A stretch of DNA of 64,000 nucleotides, from assembly GCF_000025325.1 (NCBI RefSeq), contig NC_013743.1, positions 3,162,001 to 3,226,000 on the forward strand. Reading direction: 5' to 3'. Origin of the DNA: Haloterrigena turkmenica DSM 5511. Lineage in GTDB: Archaea; Halobacteriota; Halobacteria; Halobacteriales; Natrialbaceae. Shown piece after piece: positions 42,662 to 51,811 of the stretch (positions within the stretch are counted from its first letter, which is position 1; each line of letters starts with the position of its first letter). The position numbers and the translations under genes are program-made. Under the pieces are notes generated by a model. That model searched no databases. It was not told where the DNA came from and saw only the letters and a program-made list of their open reading frames with translations.

Positions 42662-44443
42662 TTATCCGCCGTCGGGCGGCCCCAACTCGAGGACGTAGTA
42701 CCTCTCGTCCTCGTCGCGGAGCGTGGCGACGACGCGGCGCTCCCGATCGAGGTCGGCTGCCGCTTCCTGGTGGACGAACAGGTACCTGATGCGATCGTTC
42801 GATTCGACCCGCGTCTCCTCGACTGGCTCGATCGACCGATCGGAGTAGAACACCAGCGAGTGAAACCCGCCGGCCCGCGTGGATTCGGGGACGACGAAGA
42901 CCGTCGCGTCCGGGGGCGTCTGGTGGTCGATCAGCGTCCCCGCGGCCTCCTGTTGCTCGTCCAACGCCGAGCCGCCCATTTCGACCGGTGCGGCGGTCGT
43001 AGATACGAGAAGGAGCGCGAGGGCTACGAACGCGACGGTCCGGAGCCGCGAGACGTCGACGTCGCGCCATCGTCGCCGCAGCGTCGAGTCGAGCGGCCGC
43101 TCGGCGATAACCGCGATCGCAGCGGCGACGAGGACGAGCGCGAACGCGACGCCGCCGGGAACGTGGTCCTGCAGTCGGTACCGAACGAGCGAGGTCACGT
43201 CGAGTCGAAACGTAAAGACCAGCGCGAGGACGCAGCCCGTGACGACGCCGCCGACCGCGAGCGAGCGGTCGATCGATCGGGGCGACGCGACCAGCGAGAC
43301 CATGCGACCGACCAGCAGCCCCGCCGGAACGTACAGCGGCAGGATGTACCAGGCCTGGTTCCCGGTGACCGAAAAGAAGGTGAAGACGCTCGCGGCCCAC
43401 CACAGCAGGAACGTCGTATCGCGCAGCGGTTGCGAGCGCCCCTCCGTAACCCGAACGCGAACCGCGACGACGGCGACGACGCCGACCGCCGGGAGCAGGA
43501 AGTACAGCCACGGATCGAAGTACGAGGGAAGGTGACGGAAGTACGGATACGACATGAATCCGAACGTCGTCTCGTGGTACGGCGGGAACGAGCCGCTCGC
43601 CCGAGCGATCACGTGCTTGAAAACGAGTTCCTCGAGGAACAGGTCACCGTGGCGGAGCCAGGCGAGGATCGGCCACGGCAACGCCAGTACGAGCGTTACC
43701 GCCGCGCCGATCACCGCCTCTCGCGAGAGGAGTCGCCGACGCCCGAGCAGATCAAAGGGGACGAGCGCGAGGAGCGCCAGCGGGAACGTGCCGGCCGCCA
43801 GTCCCTTGACGAGGAGTGCGCCCGCCGCCGGGAACCCCGCGTACGCGAGGTATCGTCGATCGTCGGCGACGCCCTTCCAGACGAGGTAGACGAACAGGGT
43901 GCCGAAGAACACGAGCGCGGTGTCGGTTCCGCCGTTCCGACCGCCGTTCATCCCCGCGAACACGTACGGCGTCGTCAGCCAGACCAGCCCGGCCACGAAC
44001 CCCGCCCTGCGGTCGAAGAGGTCCCGACCGAAAACGTAGGCGAGCACGCCGGTCGTGATTGCGAACGTCGCGGACGGAAAGCGGGCGCCGAACGCGGTGG
44101 CACCGAAGACGCGCATCGAGATCGCTTGCAGCCAGAACGCACCCGGAGGCTTCTGCAGGAAGAGCATCTCGGCGACGACGGCCCCGTCGGCGGCCCAATC
44201 GACGCGAGGGACGATCCACGATCCGCCGCGGCTCAGCCGCCGCGCGATCGACGCGTAGATCGCTTCGTCGAAGGACTGGAGCGTCGACCCGCCGAGGTCG
44301 ACGTAGTAGACGTACACGCCGGCGGCGAGGAGGACGGCGATCGGGGTTCGGTCCCGATCGGTCGGGCAGAGGGTTCTGACCGAGTCGATCAGCATCGCTG
44401 CGGCGGTTCGAGGTCCGGTCCGCGCTCGAGACGGGATCCCCAT
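42662..44443 (-). CDS. GT39/ArnT-like membrane glycosyltransferase
   Basis: This 593-residue protein has about 12 membrane helices and the catalytic acidic pair in the first outer loop (TLQSFDEAIYASIARRL, near residue 60), as in ArnT/PMT enzymes. These enzymes transfer a sugar from a polyprenyl-phosphate carrier. A second loop has FLQKPPGAFWLQA, another family mark. A soluble C-terminal part (about 500-593) faces outward. Its role could be in S-layer glycosylation or polysaccharide assembly. It faces the GH2 gene divergently. Confidence 0.88.
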   Translation of the reverse strand: MGIPSRARTGPRTAAAMLIDSVRTLCPTDRDRTPIAVLLAAGVYVYYVDLGGSTLQSFDEAIYASIARRLSRGGSWIVPRVDWAADGAVVAEMLFLQKPPGAFWLQAISMRVFGATAFGARFPSATFAITTGVLAYVFGRDLFDRRAGFVAGLVWLTTPYVFAGMNGGRNGGTDTALVFFGTLFVYLVWKGVADDRRYLAYAGFPAAGALLVKGLAAGTFPLALLALVPFDLLGRRRLLSREAVIGAAVTLVLALPWPILAWLRHGDLFLEELVFKHVIARASGSFPPYHETTFGFMSYPYFRHLPSYFDPWLYFLLPAVGVVAVVAVRVRVTEGRSQPLRDTTFLLWWAASVFTFFSVTGNQAWYILPLYVPAGLLVGRMVSLVASPRSIDRSLAVGGVVTGCVLALVFTFRLDVTSLVRYRLQDHVPGGVAFALVLVAAAIAVIAERPLDSTLRRRWRDVDVSRLRTVAFVALALLLVSTTAAPVEMGGSALDEQQEAAGTLIDHQTPPDATVFVVPESTRAGGFHSLVFYSDRSIEPVEETRVESNDRIRYLFVHQEAAADLDRERRVVATLRDEDERYYVLELGPPDGG

Positions 44444-44685
44444 TCGCCGATAACCGCGATCCGATCCGAAAGATCCTGTCCCTGCCTATTCTCGGTCGTA
44501 TCCCACGCACCAACGAGTACCGGGACTCGAGAACCGCACGTCGATTGTGGCGTTCACGAGGCAGCTCGGATGGACGCCAGAGGCGATTCCCGTGTCCTCA
44601 CGGGAGTCAGTTGCTACCGACCTCTAGAGGACTTCGCGACACGGCCAAGATGTGCCTGTCGTCGCGACCTATACATCAATATTTC

Positions 44686-44716
44686 AGTTTTCAAAACTAG
44701 AGGATATATTTATTAA
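44686..44716 (+). promoter_or_regulatory. AT-rich promoter and palindrome of the GH2 gene
   Basis: AGTTTT-C-AAAACT (44686-44698) is a perfect 6+1+6 inverted repeat immediately upstream of a TATA stretch (TATATTTATTAA, 44705-44716). Transcription would begin near 44735, ten bases before the ATG. The position upstream of TATA fits an activator or a repressor that blocks TBP/TFB. Confidence 0.55.
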
Positions 44717-44744
44717 TAATTATTCTGATTGTATTGGCGAAGTT

Positions 44745-47663
44745 ATGGATAGAGACAGCCATGAGGAAGATCGGAGAACGGTGCCTATCAGCAGACGGAC
44801 CCTCCTCTCGAGCGTCCCTGGAGCCGCGATCGGCGCTGCGCTCCCGATCGGGACCGCAAGTGCACGAGATGACGGCGACGACGAGTCACTGGGTCGGCTC
44901 ACGCCCCGGCCCGCGACGACGGGCGACGGTGACGTACGATCGCTGAACGGAACGTGGGAGTTCGCGCTCTCGACAACCATCGACGACCAAGGCGCCGAGT
45001 GGCGCGAGGCGGAGGTGCCAGGCCAGTGGGGATACAGCGAGTCCGCCATCCCAGAGGGACCAGCGGAGTGGTATCCCCCGGAGGGGCAACTGGGGTGGTA
45101 TCGCCGAGAGTTCGAGGCCCCCAAGAGCGACCGTGAACGACTTCTCCTCCGGTTCGACGCGGTGTACAGCGAAGCGAGGGTGTACCTCAACGGAGCCGAG
45201 ATCGGCCATCACGTCGGCGGCTACACCCCCTTCGAGATCGACGTCACCGACCACGTCGAGGCGGGGACGAACGTGCTCTCGGTCGGCGTCGCCCAGGCGT
45301 CGCCGGCGGACGATATGGCCTGGCAGAACGTCACCGGTGGGATCACGCGGGACGTGACGCTCGTCTCGGTTCCCGAGATTCACATCGCCGATTACGACGT
45401 TCGTACCCACCTACAGGGGTCGTCAGCGACAGTCGACGTCGAGACGAGAATCGAAAACGCGAGTGGAGCGGACGCCGATGCGACGCTGGAGGTGACGCTT
45501 TCGGACCCGAACGGTGAGACGGTCGCGACCACAGAACGCTCGCTTTCCTCGCGGGAAGGTGGCTCTTGTGACCCCTCGACGACCCTCGAGGTGGCCGACC
45601 CGAACACGTGGAATCCGGAGGAGCCACAGCTCTATACCCTCGAGATCGACCTCAACGCCGGGGATTCGACCGAGCGGGTGACCCAGCGCCTCGGGATTCG
45701 AGAGATCGAAGTCGTGGGGGACGAACTCCGGCTCAACGGCGAGGCAGTGACGCTGCGGGGTGTCAACTGGGAGGAGATTCACATCCCCGATCACGGTCAC
45801 GCGGTCCCGCCGGAACTCACTCGTGAGGACGCTCGCCGACTAAAGGAGGCGAACGTCAACTACGTGCGGACGGCCCATCATCCGACCTCGGAGGCGTTTC
45901 TCGACGCCTGCGACGAGCTCGGGCTCGTCGTTGAAGTCGAAGCGCCCCACACGTTCGTCGGCCGCGGCCGGGGAGACCCCTATCCGGAGATAGTCGTTTC
46001 ACAGACCGTAGAGATGGTCGAGCGTGACAAGAACCGGACGTCGGTCTGTCTCTGGTCGATCGCGAACGAGTCGGAGTGGTACGATGCCTTCGAGACCGCC
46101 GGCCGGCTAACCAAGGCAATCGATCCGACGCGGCCGACGATTTTCAACTACGACAACTACGATCCCGACGACCCCTGGCACGACGTCTACGACGTCCGTT
46201 CGCAACACTACCCCGCGTTTCGCGCGGACTCGACGATCGAAGAGTACCTCGGTCTCGACGATCCGATCCTGTTCGATGAGTACGCTCACACCTACTGTTA
46301 CAACGGCCGGGAGTTGGTGACCGATCCCGGACTCCGCGACCAATGGGGGATTCCCTTCGAGCGGATCTGGGAGCGCTGTCGGGCCGGCGACTCGGTCGCC
46401 GGCGGCGCGATCTGGGCCGGCGGTGACCACCTGGAGCGGTGGAGAGGGTACCTCTGGGGGCTACTCGACCGCCACCGCCGGCCACGACCCGAATACTGGC
46501 ACGTCAAGAAAATCTACTCGCCGGTTCGAGTCGTCGAGACGGAGTGGCTCGGCAACGGCAACGTTCTCCGATTGACTATCGAGAACCGTCACGAGTTCGT
46601 CGACCTCGCCGACCGCTCGATCGAGTTCGAGGGGGCCCGAAACTCCGGAAACCGCCCGATCGAGGCGGCGCCGGGCGAGCGCGTGACAGTGACGGTCCCG
46701 GTGGCCGAGGACCGGCTGGAACTCAGGGTCACCCATCCACACGGCCACACGATCGAGCAGGCCGTTTTCACCGTTGACTCGCCGGGGTGCGAAAGCTACC
46801 CGGTACCGACGGGGACGCCACTCGAAATCGACGAGGAATCGGTGCGGACGACCGAGGGTCCACCGATGTCGGTCGACCGGAATACCGGGCGCGTTGAGGT
46901 CCAACCAGAGGACGGGCAGGGAACGCCGGTCGTGGTCGGCGGACCGGAGTTGGTCCTGACACCGACCGAGGCGGAAGCGAGTCAGGAGGGCTCGGGGGCG
47001 ATCGACCACCGTCCCGACGGGCGAACGGTTACCGACGTGAGGGTCGTCGAGGACGGTGCGGCCGTCGCCATCGACGTCGAGTACGCGGTCGCGACCGGAA
47101 CGTTCGTCCTTCGACCCGTCGACGGCGGCGTCGAAGTCGAGTACGAGTTCGAGATCGAGGAGGCACTCGACGTCCGCGAGGTCGGCGTTGCACTCCCGCT
47201 CACACGCGACCTGACGACGCTGTCGTGGCGTCGAGAGGGCCAGTGGAGCACCTACCCCGACGACCACATCGGGCGGACTGAAGGGACGGCCGTGGCGTTC
47301 CCCGAGGGAACCCGGCCGGACCACGAGGAGATCCGCCTCGGTAGCGACCGGCCCTGGAAGGACGACGCGACGAGCCACGGCTCCAATGACTTTCGGGGAA
47401 CGAAGCGAAACGTCTACACCGCGGCCCTGGTGAACGACCATGGTGCCGGCGTTCAGCTCCGCTCTGAGGGCGACCACCACGTCCGTGCCCAGGTTCGTTC
47501 GGAGTCGGTCGATCTGCTCGCGCTCGAGCGCTCGCTGTCGGGGACCAACCCCTTCGGGTGGATGAACCGCCAGCCGGTCCTGAATGAGGACCCCACGATC
47601 GAGGCGGATGAGATCGTCCGCGGAAACGCAGCGTTCGAGATCAGAGGGTCTCCATCGGTGTAA
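44745..47663 (+). CDS. Tat-exported GH2 beta-galactosidase-like glycosidase
   Basis: This 972-residue protein has a Tat signal (SRRTLLSSVPGAAIG, cleavage near residue 41) without a lipobox, so it is secreted. Domains follow LacZ order: sugar-binding jelly roll (about 65-210), immunoglobulin-like (215-320), TIM barrel (325-620) and a C-terminal Bgal-small-like beta domain (about 770-970). The acid/base Glu442 is in SIANESEW and the nucleophile Glu512 is in FDEYAH. It is shorter than LacZ, and its middle Ig domain is reduced. The substrate could be a beta-galactoside or another beta-glycoside. Confidence 0.9.
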   Translation: MDRDSHEEDRRTVPISRRTLLSSVPGAAIGAALPIGTASARDDGDDESLGRLTPRPATTGDGDVRSLNGTWEFALSTTIDDQGAEWREAEVPGQWGYSESAIPEGPAEWYPPEGQLGWYRREFEAPKSDRERLLLRFDAVYSEARVYLNGAEIGHHVGGYTPFEIDVTDHVEAGTNVLSVGVAQASPADDMAWQNVTGGITRDVTLVSVPEIHIADYDVRTHLQGSSATVDVETRIENASGADADATLEVTLSDPNGETVATTERSLSSREGGSCDPSTTLEVADPNTWNPEEPQLYTLEIDLNAGDSTERVTQRLGIREIEVVGDELRLNGEAVTLRGVNWEEIHIPDHGHAVPPELTREDARRLKEANVNYVRTAHHPTSEAFLDACDELGLVVEVEAPHTFVGRGRGDPYPEIVVSQTVEMVERDKNRTSVCLWSIANESEWYDAFETAGRLTKAIDPTRPTIFNYDNYDPDDPWHDVYDVRSQHYPAFRADSTIEEYLGLDDPILFDEYAHTYCYNGRELVTDPGLRDQWGIPFERIWERCRAGDSVAGGAIWAGGDHLERWRGYLWGLLDRHRRPRPEYWHVKKIYSPVRVVETEWLGNGNVLRLTIENRHEFVDLADRSIEFEGARNSGNRPIEAAPGERVTVTVPVAEDRLELRVTHPHGHTIEQAVFTVDSPGCESYPVPTGTPLEIDEESVRTTEGPPMSVDRNTGRVEVQPEDGQGTPVVVGGPELVLTPTEAEASQEGSGAIDHRPDGRTVTDVRVVEDGAAVAIDVEYAVATGTFVLRPVDGGVEVEYEFEIEEALDVREVGVALPLTRDLTTLSWRREGQWSTYPDDHIGRTEGTAVAFPEGTRPDHEEIRLGSDRPWKDDATSHGSNDFRGTKRNVYTAALVNDHGAGVQLRSEGDHHVRAQVRSESVDLLALERSLSGTNPFGWMNRQPVLNEDPTIEADEIVRGNAAFEIRGSPSV

Positions 47664-47817
47664 TCCCGAGAATTTCTCCGGATGACGGTATTTCGAGTCG
47701 GAGCGGACCTGGCAGACTATCGCTCGAGACTGTCTTCCGGGGCGAACTATTCGAAGAGTAACTATTTCGTCATCCGCTTCCATGAGTATCGTAGGGCCAG
47801 CAGTGGCTCGAGAAACC

Positions 47818-48483
47818 ATGAATATCGACGAATTCGTCACCAATAACGAGCCCAAAGAGGGTGGAGAGACGTTTCAACTCGAGAATAGCAAACTGCTCGA
47901 CGTCGACCTCGACGGAGCGGTGATCGCGAAAGCGGGGTCGATGATCGCCTACAGCGGCGACATCTCGTTCAAAGGGAAGTCCTCGGCCGAGGGCGGACTC
48001 AAGGGGTTCCTGAAAGAGAAGGCGACGAGCGAAGGAACGTCGGTGATGGAAGCGACCGGTAACGGGCACCTCTACCTCGCCGACGACGAGAAGAAGATCC
48101 AGATCCTCGAACTCGATGCGGGCGAGGAGATCTCGGTCAACGGGAACGACGTCCTCGCGTTCGAGTCGAGCGTGAACTACGAGATCCGGACTATCAAGAG
48201 CATCGCGGGATTCTCGGCGGGTGGCTTGACCAACGTCTCCCTCGTGGGACCGGGGAGCGTCGCGATCACGACCCACGGCGAACCGCTGGTGTTGCGCCCG
48301 CCGGTCCGGACCGATCCCGGCGCGACCGTCGCCTGGAGCGGCACCACGCCGGGCAGCCACGTCGACAGGTCGCTCTCTAACATGATCGGACAGTCTTCGG
48401 AGGAGACGTACCAACTCGATTTCACCGGGACGGAGGGATTCGTCGTCGTCCAACCCTACGAGGAGCGTCAACTCCAGGAGTAG
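47818..48483 (+). CDS. AIM24 family protein
   Basis: This 221-residue protein is made almost wholly of beta strands with Gly-rich turns: SKLLDVDLDGAVIAKAGSM, VMEATGNGHLYLADD, NDVLAFESSVNYEI and GGLTNVSLVGPG. It matches the AIM24/TrpB-like double-psi family named from a yeast mitochondrial protein. The prokaryotic role is unknown. The ATG at 47818 was chosen over one 12 codons upstream because the core begins there. It is preceded by the GH2 gene, with a 154-base gap. Confidence 0.85.
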   Translation: MNIDEFVTNNEPKEGGETFQLENSKLLDVDLDGAVIAKAGSMIAYSGDISFKGKSSAEGGLKGFLKEKATSEGTSVMEATGNGHLYLADDEKKIQILELDAGEEISVNGNDVLAFESSVNYEIRTIKSIAGFSAGGLTNVSLVGPGSVAITTHGEPLVLRPPVRTDPGATVAWSGTTPGSHVDRSLSNMIGQSSEETYQLDFTGTEGFVVVQPYEERQLQE

Positions 48484-48742
48484 CGACCGGTGTGGCCGTG
48501 GGGTTCTCGGCACGCCGCCAATGCGACACGTGTGGAAAAAAGCCGGGACACGGATTCGCATGGAGTGCTTGTCGAGGCTGGTGTCTTCCGTTCGACGACA
48601 GGCGGCCGATACGAAGATCCGTCCATGAGCGAAATCCGTCGTTCTGTGGGAGTATTTGTGCTGTGGACTGAGGGACGGTATACTCGAGTTCGGCTGCTAC
48701 CGTCGAGCTAGCGCTCCCCACTCCGCAAGGTTCATTATCCAT

Positions 48743-48755
48743 ATAGGTAACCTAT
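48743..48755. promoter_or_regulatory. Perfect palindrome before the nuclease-like gene
   Basis: ATAGGT-A-ACCTAT ends five bases before the ATG at 48761 and lies just after a TATA-like TTCATTATCC. A protein bound here would cover the start site, which is typical of a repressor operator. Confidence 0.5.
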
Positions 48756-48760
48756 CTGTA

Positions 48761-49801
48761 ATGTATCTCTATACGCCGGACGAAATCGATAGAGAGCGCG
48801 CCCATCACCAGGCGGTTATTCAGGGAGCGGGCGATTTGGACGTCAAACGGATCGGGAACCTGGGCGAGCTCGCGTTCGAACAGTTCTGTCGGGAGTATCT
48901 TCCCGTCGAGATGTGGGAGTGGGAGAACGAGGAAGCGGTCCGGCGTTGCAACCCGGAAAGTTTCTCCGGTCACGACTTCGAGGTCTTCGGCTACGAGATC
49001 GACGTAAAAACCTCGAGGGACGTCTCTGCCTTCCGTCCTGCAAATCTCTTGGAAAACGATCCAGACGACGATATCATCGTCATGGTCTGGCATCGAGACA
49101 ACGAGGACGCACTCATCCTCCTTGGCTGGGAACGCACTGAAACGCTCGAATCGAAGGTCAAAACCCAGGAGGCGTATTCCGGCGAAGAACCCGAGAAACT
49201 CGCGCACTTGGCGGCCCGTCCGATGAACGAGTTGCACGATATCGGACCGAACACGGCTCACCTCAACCAGAAACCGGAGAACCCGTTCTCTTCCGGCGAT
49301 CGCGTGGCGAAGAACGGAGACGGTGATGGCTCGGTCGCAGTCGTCGTTGAGGTGTTGCCACCGGAGAAAAACACCACCGCTTACGGGCAAGAGATGGACG
49401 GCGAAGCAGTGAACGTAGCGTTTCCGAATATGCTCGACGATGGCCCCGGAAACTGGCGAGAGATCCATCCCGCGAAACTAGCTTCCTACTGTGACGATCA
49501 GAATATCAAACTCTACACCTACAAACACACGAATCTCGAGTACCCCGAAAATCCCTTCACTCCGGGCGACTACGTCATCAAACCCGATTACGAAGATCCG
49601 GATTTAGCAGTGGTTCTCGAGGTCACAGGGGATAGCGACGAGGACCGAGAGATTTCCATTGCCTTCTGCAAGCACCTCGAGGAGGAATGGGGCGAGCAGC
49701 CGTACGTACTACCAGCTGATCTCCGTTCACGTTGTGACGAGGCCGGTATCAAATCGTACTCCTACGATTACGACGAACTCAGCTTTGAGCATCAATTCTA
49801 A
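48761..49801 (+). CDS. PD-(D/E)XK-like nuclease domain with two tandem C-terminal repeats
   Basis: This 346-residue, acidic protein has an N-terminal domain (about 25-125) resembling a PD-(D/E)XK nuclease: Glu36 in helix NLGELAFEQFC, Asp72 in GHDFEVFG, then the strand EIDVKTS with Asp81 and Lys83, followed by IIVMVWHR and ALILLGW strands. Two similar segments follow (about 173-260 and 263-346), each starting NPF-x2-GD-x-V and ending with Pro-Ala-(K/D)-L, Cys-Asp and a Tyr-rich strand; they may bind a ligand or nucleic acid. No methylase or helicase is near. Function is inferred from motifs only. Confidence 0.6.
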   Translation: MYLYTPDEIDRERAHHQAVIQGAGDLDVKRIGNLGELAFEQFCREYLPVEMWEWENEEAVRRCNPESFSGHDFEVFGYEIDVKTSRDVSAFRPANLLENDPDDDIIVMVWHRDNEDALILLGWERTETLESKVKTQEAYSGEEPEKLAHLAARPMNELHDIGPNTAHLNQKPENPFSSGDRVAKNGDGDGSVAVVVEVLPPEKNTTAYGQEMDGEAVNVAFPNMLDDGPGNWREIHPAKLASYCDDQNIKLYTYKHTNLEYPENPFTPGDYVIKPDYEDPDLAVVLEVTGDSDEDREISIAFCKHLEEEWGEQPYVLPADLRSRCDEAGIKSYSYDYDELSFEHQF

Positions 49802-50007
49802 GCGACCGACGCCCCGCCAGAAATGCGGGGGATTGCGCTGTGCAACTCCTCTAAACCTGCTCTCGAATGGTCTGTGCCCATCGAAGTATCTCGATAGAAC
49901 TCGTCGAGCCCACGATACGGGGTCGAGAGCTGACATGAGTTTCCTAACTCGAGGAGATTTGGAACTTAGACAGGCCTTTTTGTAGATACTGTTAGGGCCC
50001 TGGTGCG

Positions 50008-50033
50008 TCGTTCCTGCTCAAGTACCGAGGCCA
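50008..50033 (-). repeat. Dispersed start-like motif, copy e
   Basis: TCGTTCCTGCTCAAGTACCG and the following AGGCC match copies c and d with a few changes. On the reverse strand CTG stands where copy d has ATG; the following codons encode LASVLEQER, close to copy d. The frame ends soon after. The spacer 49802-50085 holds no other feature except a T-run near 49977 that may end transcription of the nuclease-like gene. Confidence 0.6.
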
Positions 50034-50085
50034 GACAGCTATAAGCGGGACCGCCCGCAATGGCACATCCACAGTTATCGACCTC

Positions 50086-50256
50086 TCAGCGGGCGATGTA
50101 TCGAGCGACCAGGACGATCGGAACGACCGGGATCACCAACCCCGTTACGATGAGGACGACAGCGACGATCGCCTTCTGGAACTGGCTCGAGTCGTCCCAG
50201 ACCGATCGCGACAGTCCGTCGATCGCTTCCGCGGTCTGCTGTACGAGTCCGGACAT
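50086..50256 (-). CDS. 56-residue membrane microprotein
   Basis: The reverse strand encodes a polar helix (MSGLVQQTAEAIDGL...) followed by one or two hydrophobic segments (KAIVAVVLIVTGLVIPVVPI) and a short basic end (ARYIAR). Third positions are GC-rich. It was found by translation and matches no family known to me. It lies downstream of the arylsulfotransferase-like gene on the same strand, 190 bases apart. Confidence 0.6.
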   Translation of the reverse strand: MSGLVQQTAEAIDGLSRSVWDDSSQFQKAIVAVVLIVTGLVIPVVPIVLVARYIAR

Positions 50257-50445
50257 ACAGAGTACGTAACGCCGTAGACGGTCGTAAAGGTACTTCGCAC
50301 GGAACGGAGAGTCAGCCGAATTGAAACGATACCGTACGCGAGGATGCGACGGCGAACCCGCAGGCTCGTCGTCCGTCGACCGACGTGAACGCCTCGAGAT
50401 AGATACCGGGTTCAGAGCGGTCCCAACCCGGTGGTCCGGATCGGA

Positions 50446-51750
50446 TCATCGACTGCCAGTGAACCGACGCCAGCCGAAGACGCCCCCCTCCGCACAGAGC
50501 CACAGGACCCCGAGGGCGATGCCGACGACGTGCAGTATCTGCGGGAGGTGCATCCACGTCGGGAAGACGTACTGGGCCATGGCCTCCCACTCGCGAATCG
50601 TCGCCGTGATGGCGCCGGGTTCGTCCTCGACCGCGGTCAGTTCGCTCCCCGGCGGGACATCCGACTGTTCGCCGGCGCCGATGCGATCGGCTTCGTACGC
50701 CAGCGGAATGACCGTCCCGTCGGGATCGCCGAACTGCCAGACGATCTCGCCGTCGGAATCGACCTCGAGCACGCGGTTGTTTCGGGAGTCGGTGATGAGC
50801 GTGTTGCCGTTGGGCAGTCGGTCGGCGTCTCGAGGCCACTGGAGGGGATCGGTCGCGGGACCGGTGTAGCGCCAGATGCGTTCCTCGGACTCGACGTCGA
50901 GTTCGACCACGCGGCCGTTCTCGCTGTCGGCGACGACCATCGTCCCCTGATCTTCGATGCGGTGGGGGTTGTGCTGTTTGTCCAGTACGTCGTGGTTTCC
51001 GGGCTCGCCGATGACGTCGACCACCTCGTCGGTCTCCGGATCGACCTCGATGATCACGTCGAAGTTGCGGATGCTCAGCTGGAAGTTGCCGTTCTCGAGG
51101 CGGTCGATGTCGTTCATGTGGGTCCAGTCGTCGTGTTCCCCTTCTTTTTCGGGGCCGCCGTACTCCTCGTAGAACGGCGTGCCGGGCGTCAGGTGGTCTT
51201 CGGCGTGCCACTCCCAGGTGATCTCGCCGTCGCGGTCGACGGTGAACGCGCGATCGTTCCCCATATCGACGATCGCTGTCTCGCCGTTCTCGAGTCGCTC
51301 GACGTCGTGGACCTCGTGCCAGGCGATGAACTCGTCGTACCAGTCGTACTCCCAGACGACCTCGCCCGACTCTTTGTCGATCTCGACGACTCGATTGTGG
51401 ACGCAGTGGCCGTCTTTCTCCTCGTACTCGAGGTATTCCTCGTCGCAGTCTTCGGCGAGCCGCTTGACGGCGACGGCTGCCAGCACCGTCTCCTCGTCGA
51501 GCTGTTCGACCCCGAACACTCTCGATTCCGGTACCGACCACTCCCAGGCGACCTCACCGTCGGGCGTCAGTTCGACGATCCGCCCGGTCTCGTCGTACGA
51601 ATGGACGCCGACGAGCGTGTTCCCGGGATACCGCCCGTCGTCGTTGACGACTCTGTGTTCTCGTTCGATAACGACCGCCTGGACCCCGAGCGATGCGATC
51701 AGAAGGGCGATAACTACAGCGGCGACGGTGACGCGGGTTCGCTGGTTCAT
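50446..51750 (-). CDS. Arylsulfotransferase-like (ASST) membrane protein
   Basis: This 434-residue protein has an N-terminal membrane anchor (about 8-28), a six-bladed propeller-like domain of ASST type and a C-terminal membrane helix (about 400-420). Conserved His residues occur in AWHEVHDVERL, DWTHMNDIDRL and KQHNPHRIED, as in PQQ-free arylsulfate sulfotransferases, whose catalytic His accepts the sulfate. The repeated blade motif is R-L-x-N-G-N/E-T. The sulfate acceptor is unknown. Palindromes lie before its start (51782-51811). Confidence 0.82.
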   Translation of the reverse strand: MNQRTRVTVAAVVIALLIASLGVQAVVIEREHRVVNDDGRYPGNTLVGVHSYDETGRIVELTPDGEVAWEWSVPESRVFGVEQLDEETVLAAVAVKRLAEDCDEEYLEYEEKDGHCVHNRVVEIDKESGEVVWEYDWYDEFIAWHEVHDVERLENGETAIVDMGNDRAFTVDRDGEITWEWHAEDHLTPGTPFYEEYGGPEKEGEHDDWTHMNDIDRLENGNFQLSIRNFDVIIEVDPETDEVVDVIGEPGNHDVLDKQHNPHRIEDQGTMVVADSENGRVVELDVESEERIWRYTGPATDPLQWPRDADRLPNGNTLITDSRNNRVLEVDSDGEIVWQFGDPDGTVIPLAYEADRIGAGEQSDVPPGSELTAVEDEPGAITATIREWEAMAQYVFPTWMHLPQILHVVGIALGVLWLCAEGGVFGWRRFTGSR

Positions 51751-51781
51751 ACGATTCGATCCACGGAGGGAGTCGTACGGA

Positions 51782-51811
51782 ACTGTACAGTGAAGAGACC
51801 CTTAGCGCTAA
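51782..51811. promoter_or_regulatory. Two short palindromes before the ASST-like gene
   Basis: ACTGTACAGT (51782-51791) and TTAGCGCTAA (51802-51811) are perfect ten-base palindromes at 32-41 and 52-61 bases upstream of the start, in the region of the promoter. The rest of 51751-52212 has no gene I can support; a TATA-like GTTAGTAAAT near 52185 serves the DUF389 gene. Confidence 0.35.

Noticed and set aside
42431-44716. A 761-codon open frame on the forward strand
   Set aside because: It lies antisense to the well-supported GT39 glycosyltransferase, is rich in Arg and low-complexity, and has no family pattern. High GC keeps antisense frames open.
46461-47855. A 464-codon reverse frame under the GH2 gene
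   Set aside because: It is antisense to catalytic and C-terminal domains of GH2, with no recognisable motif.
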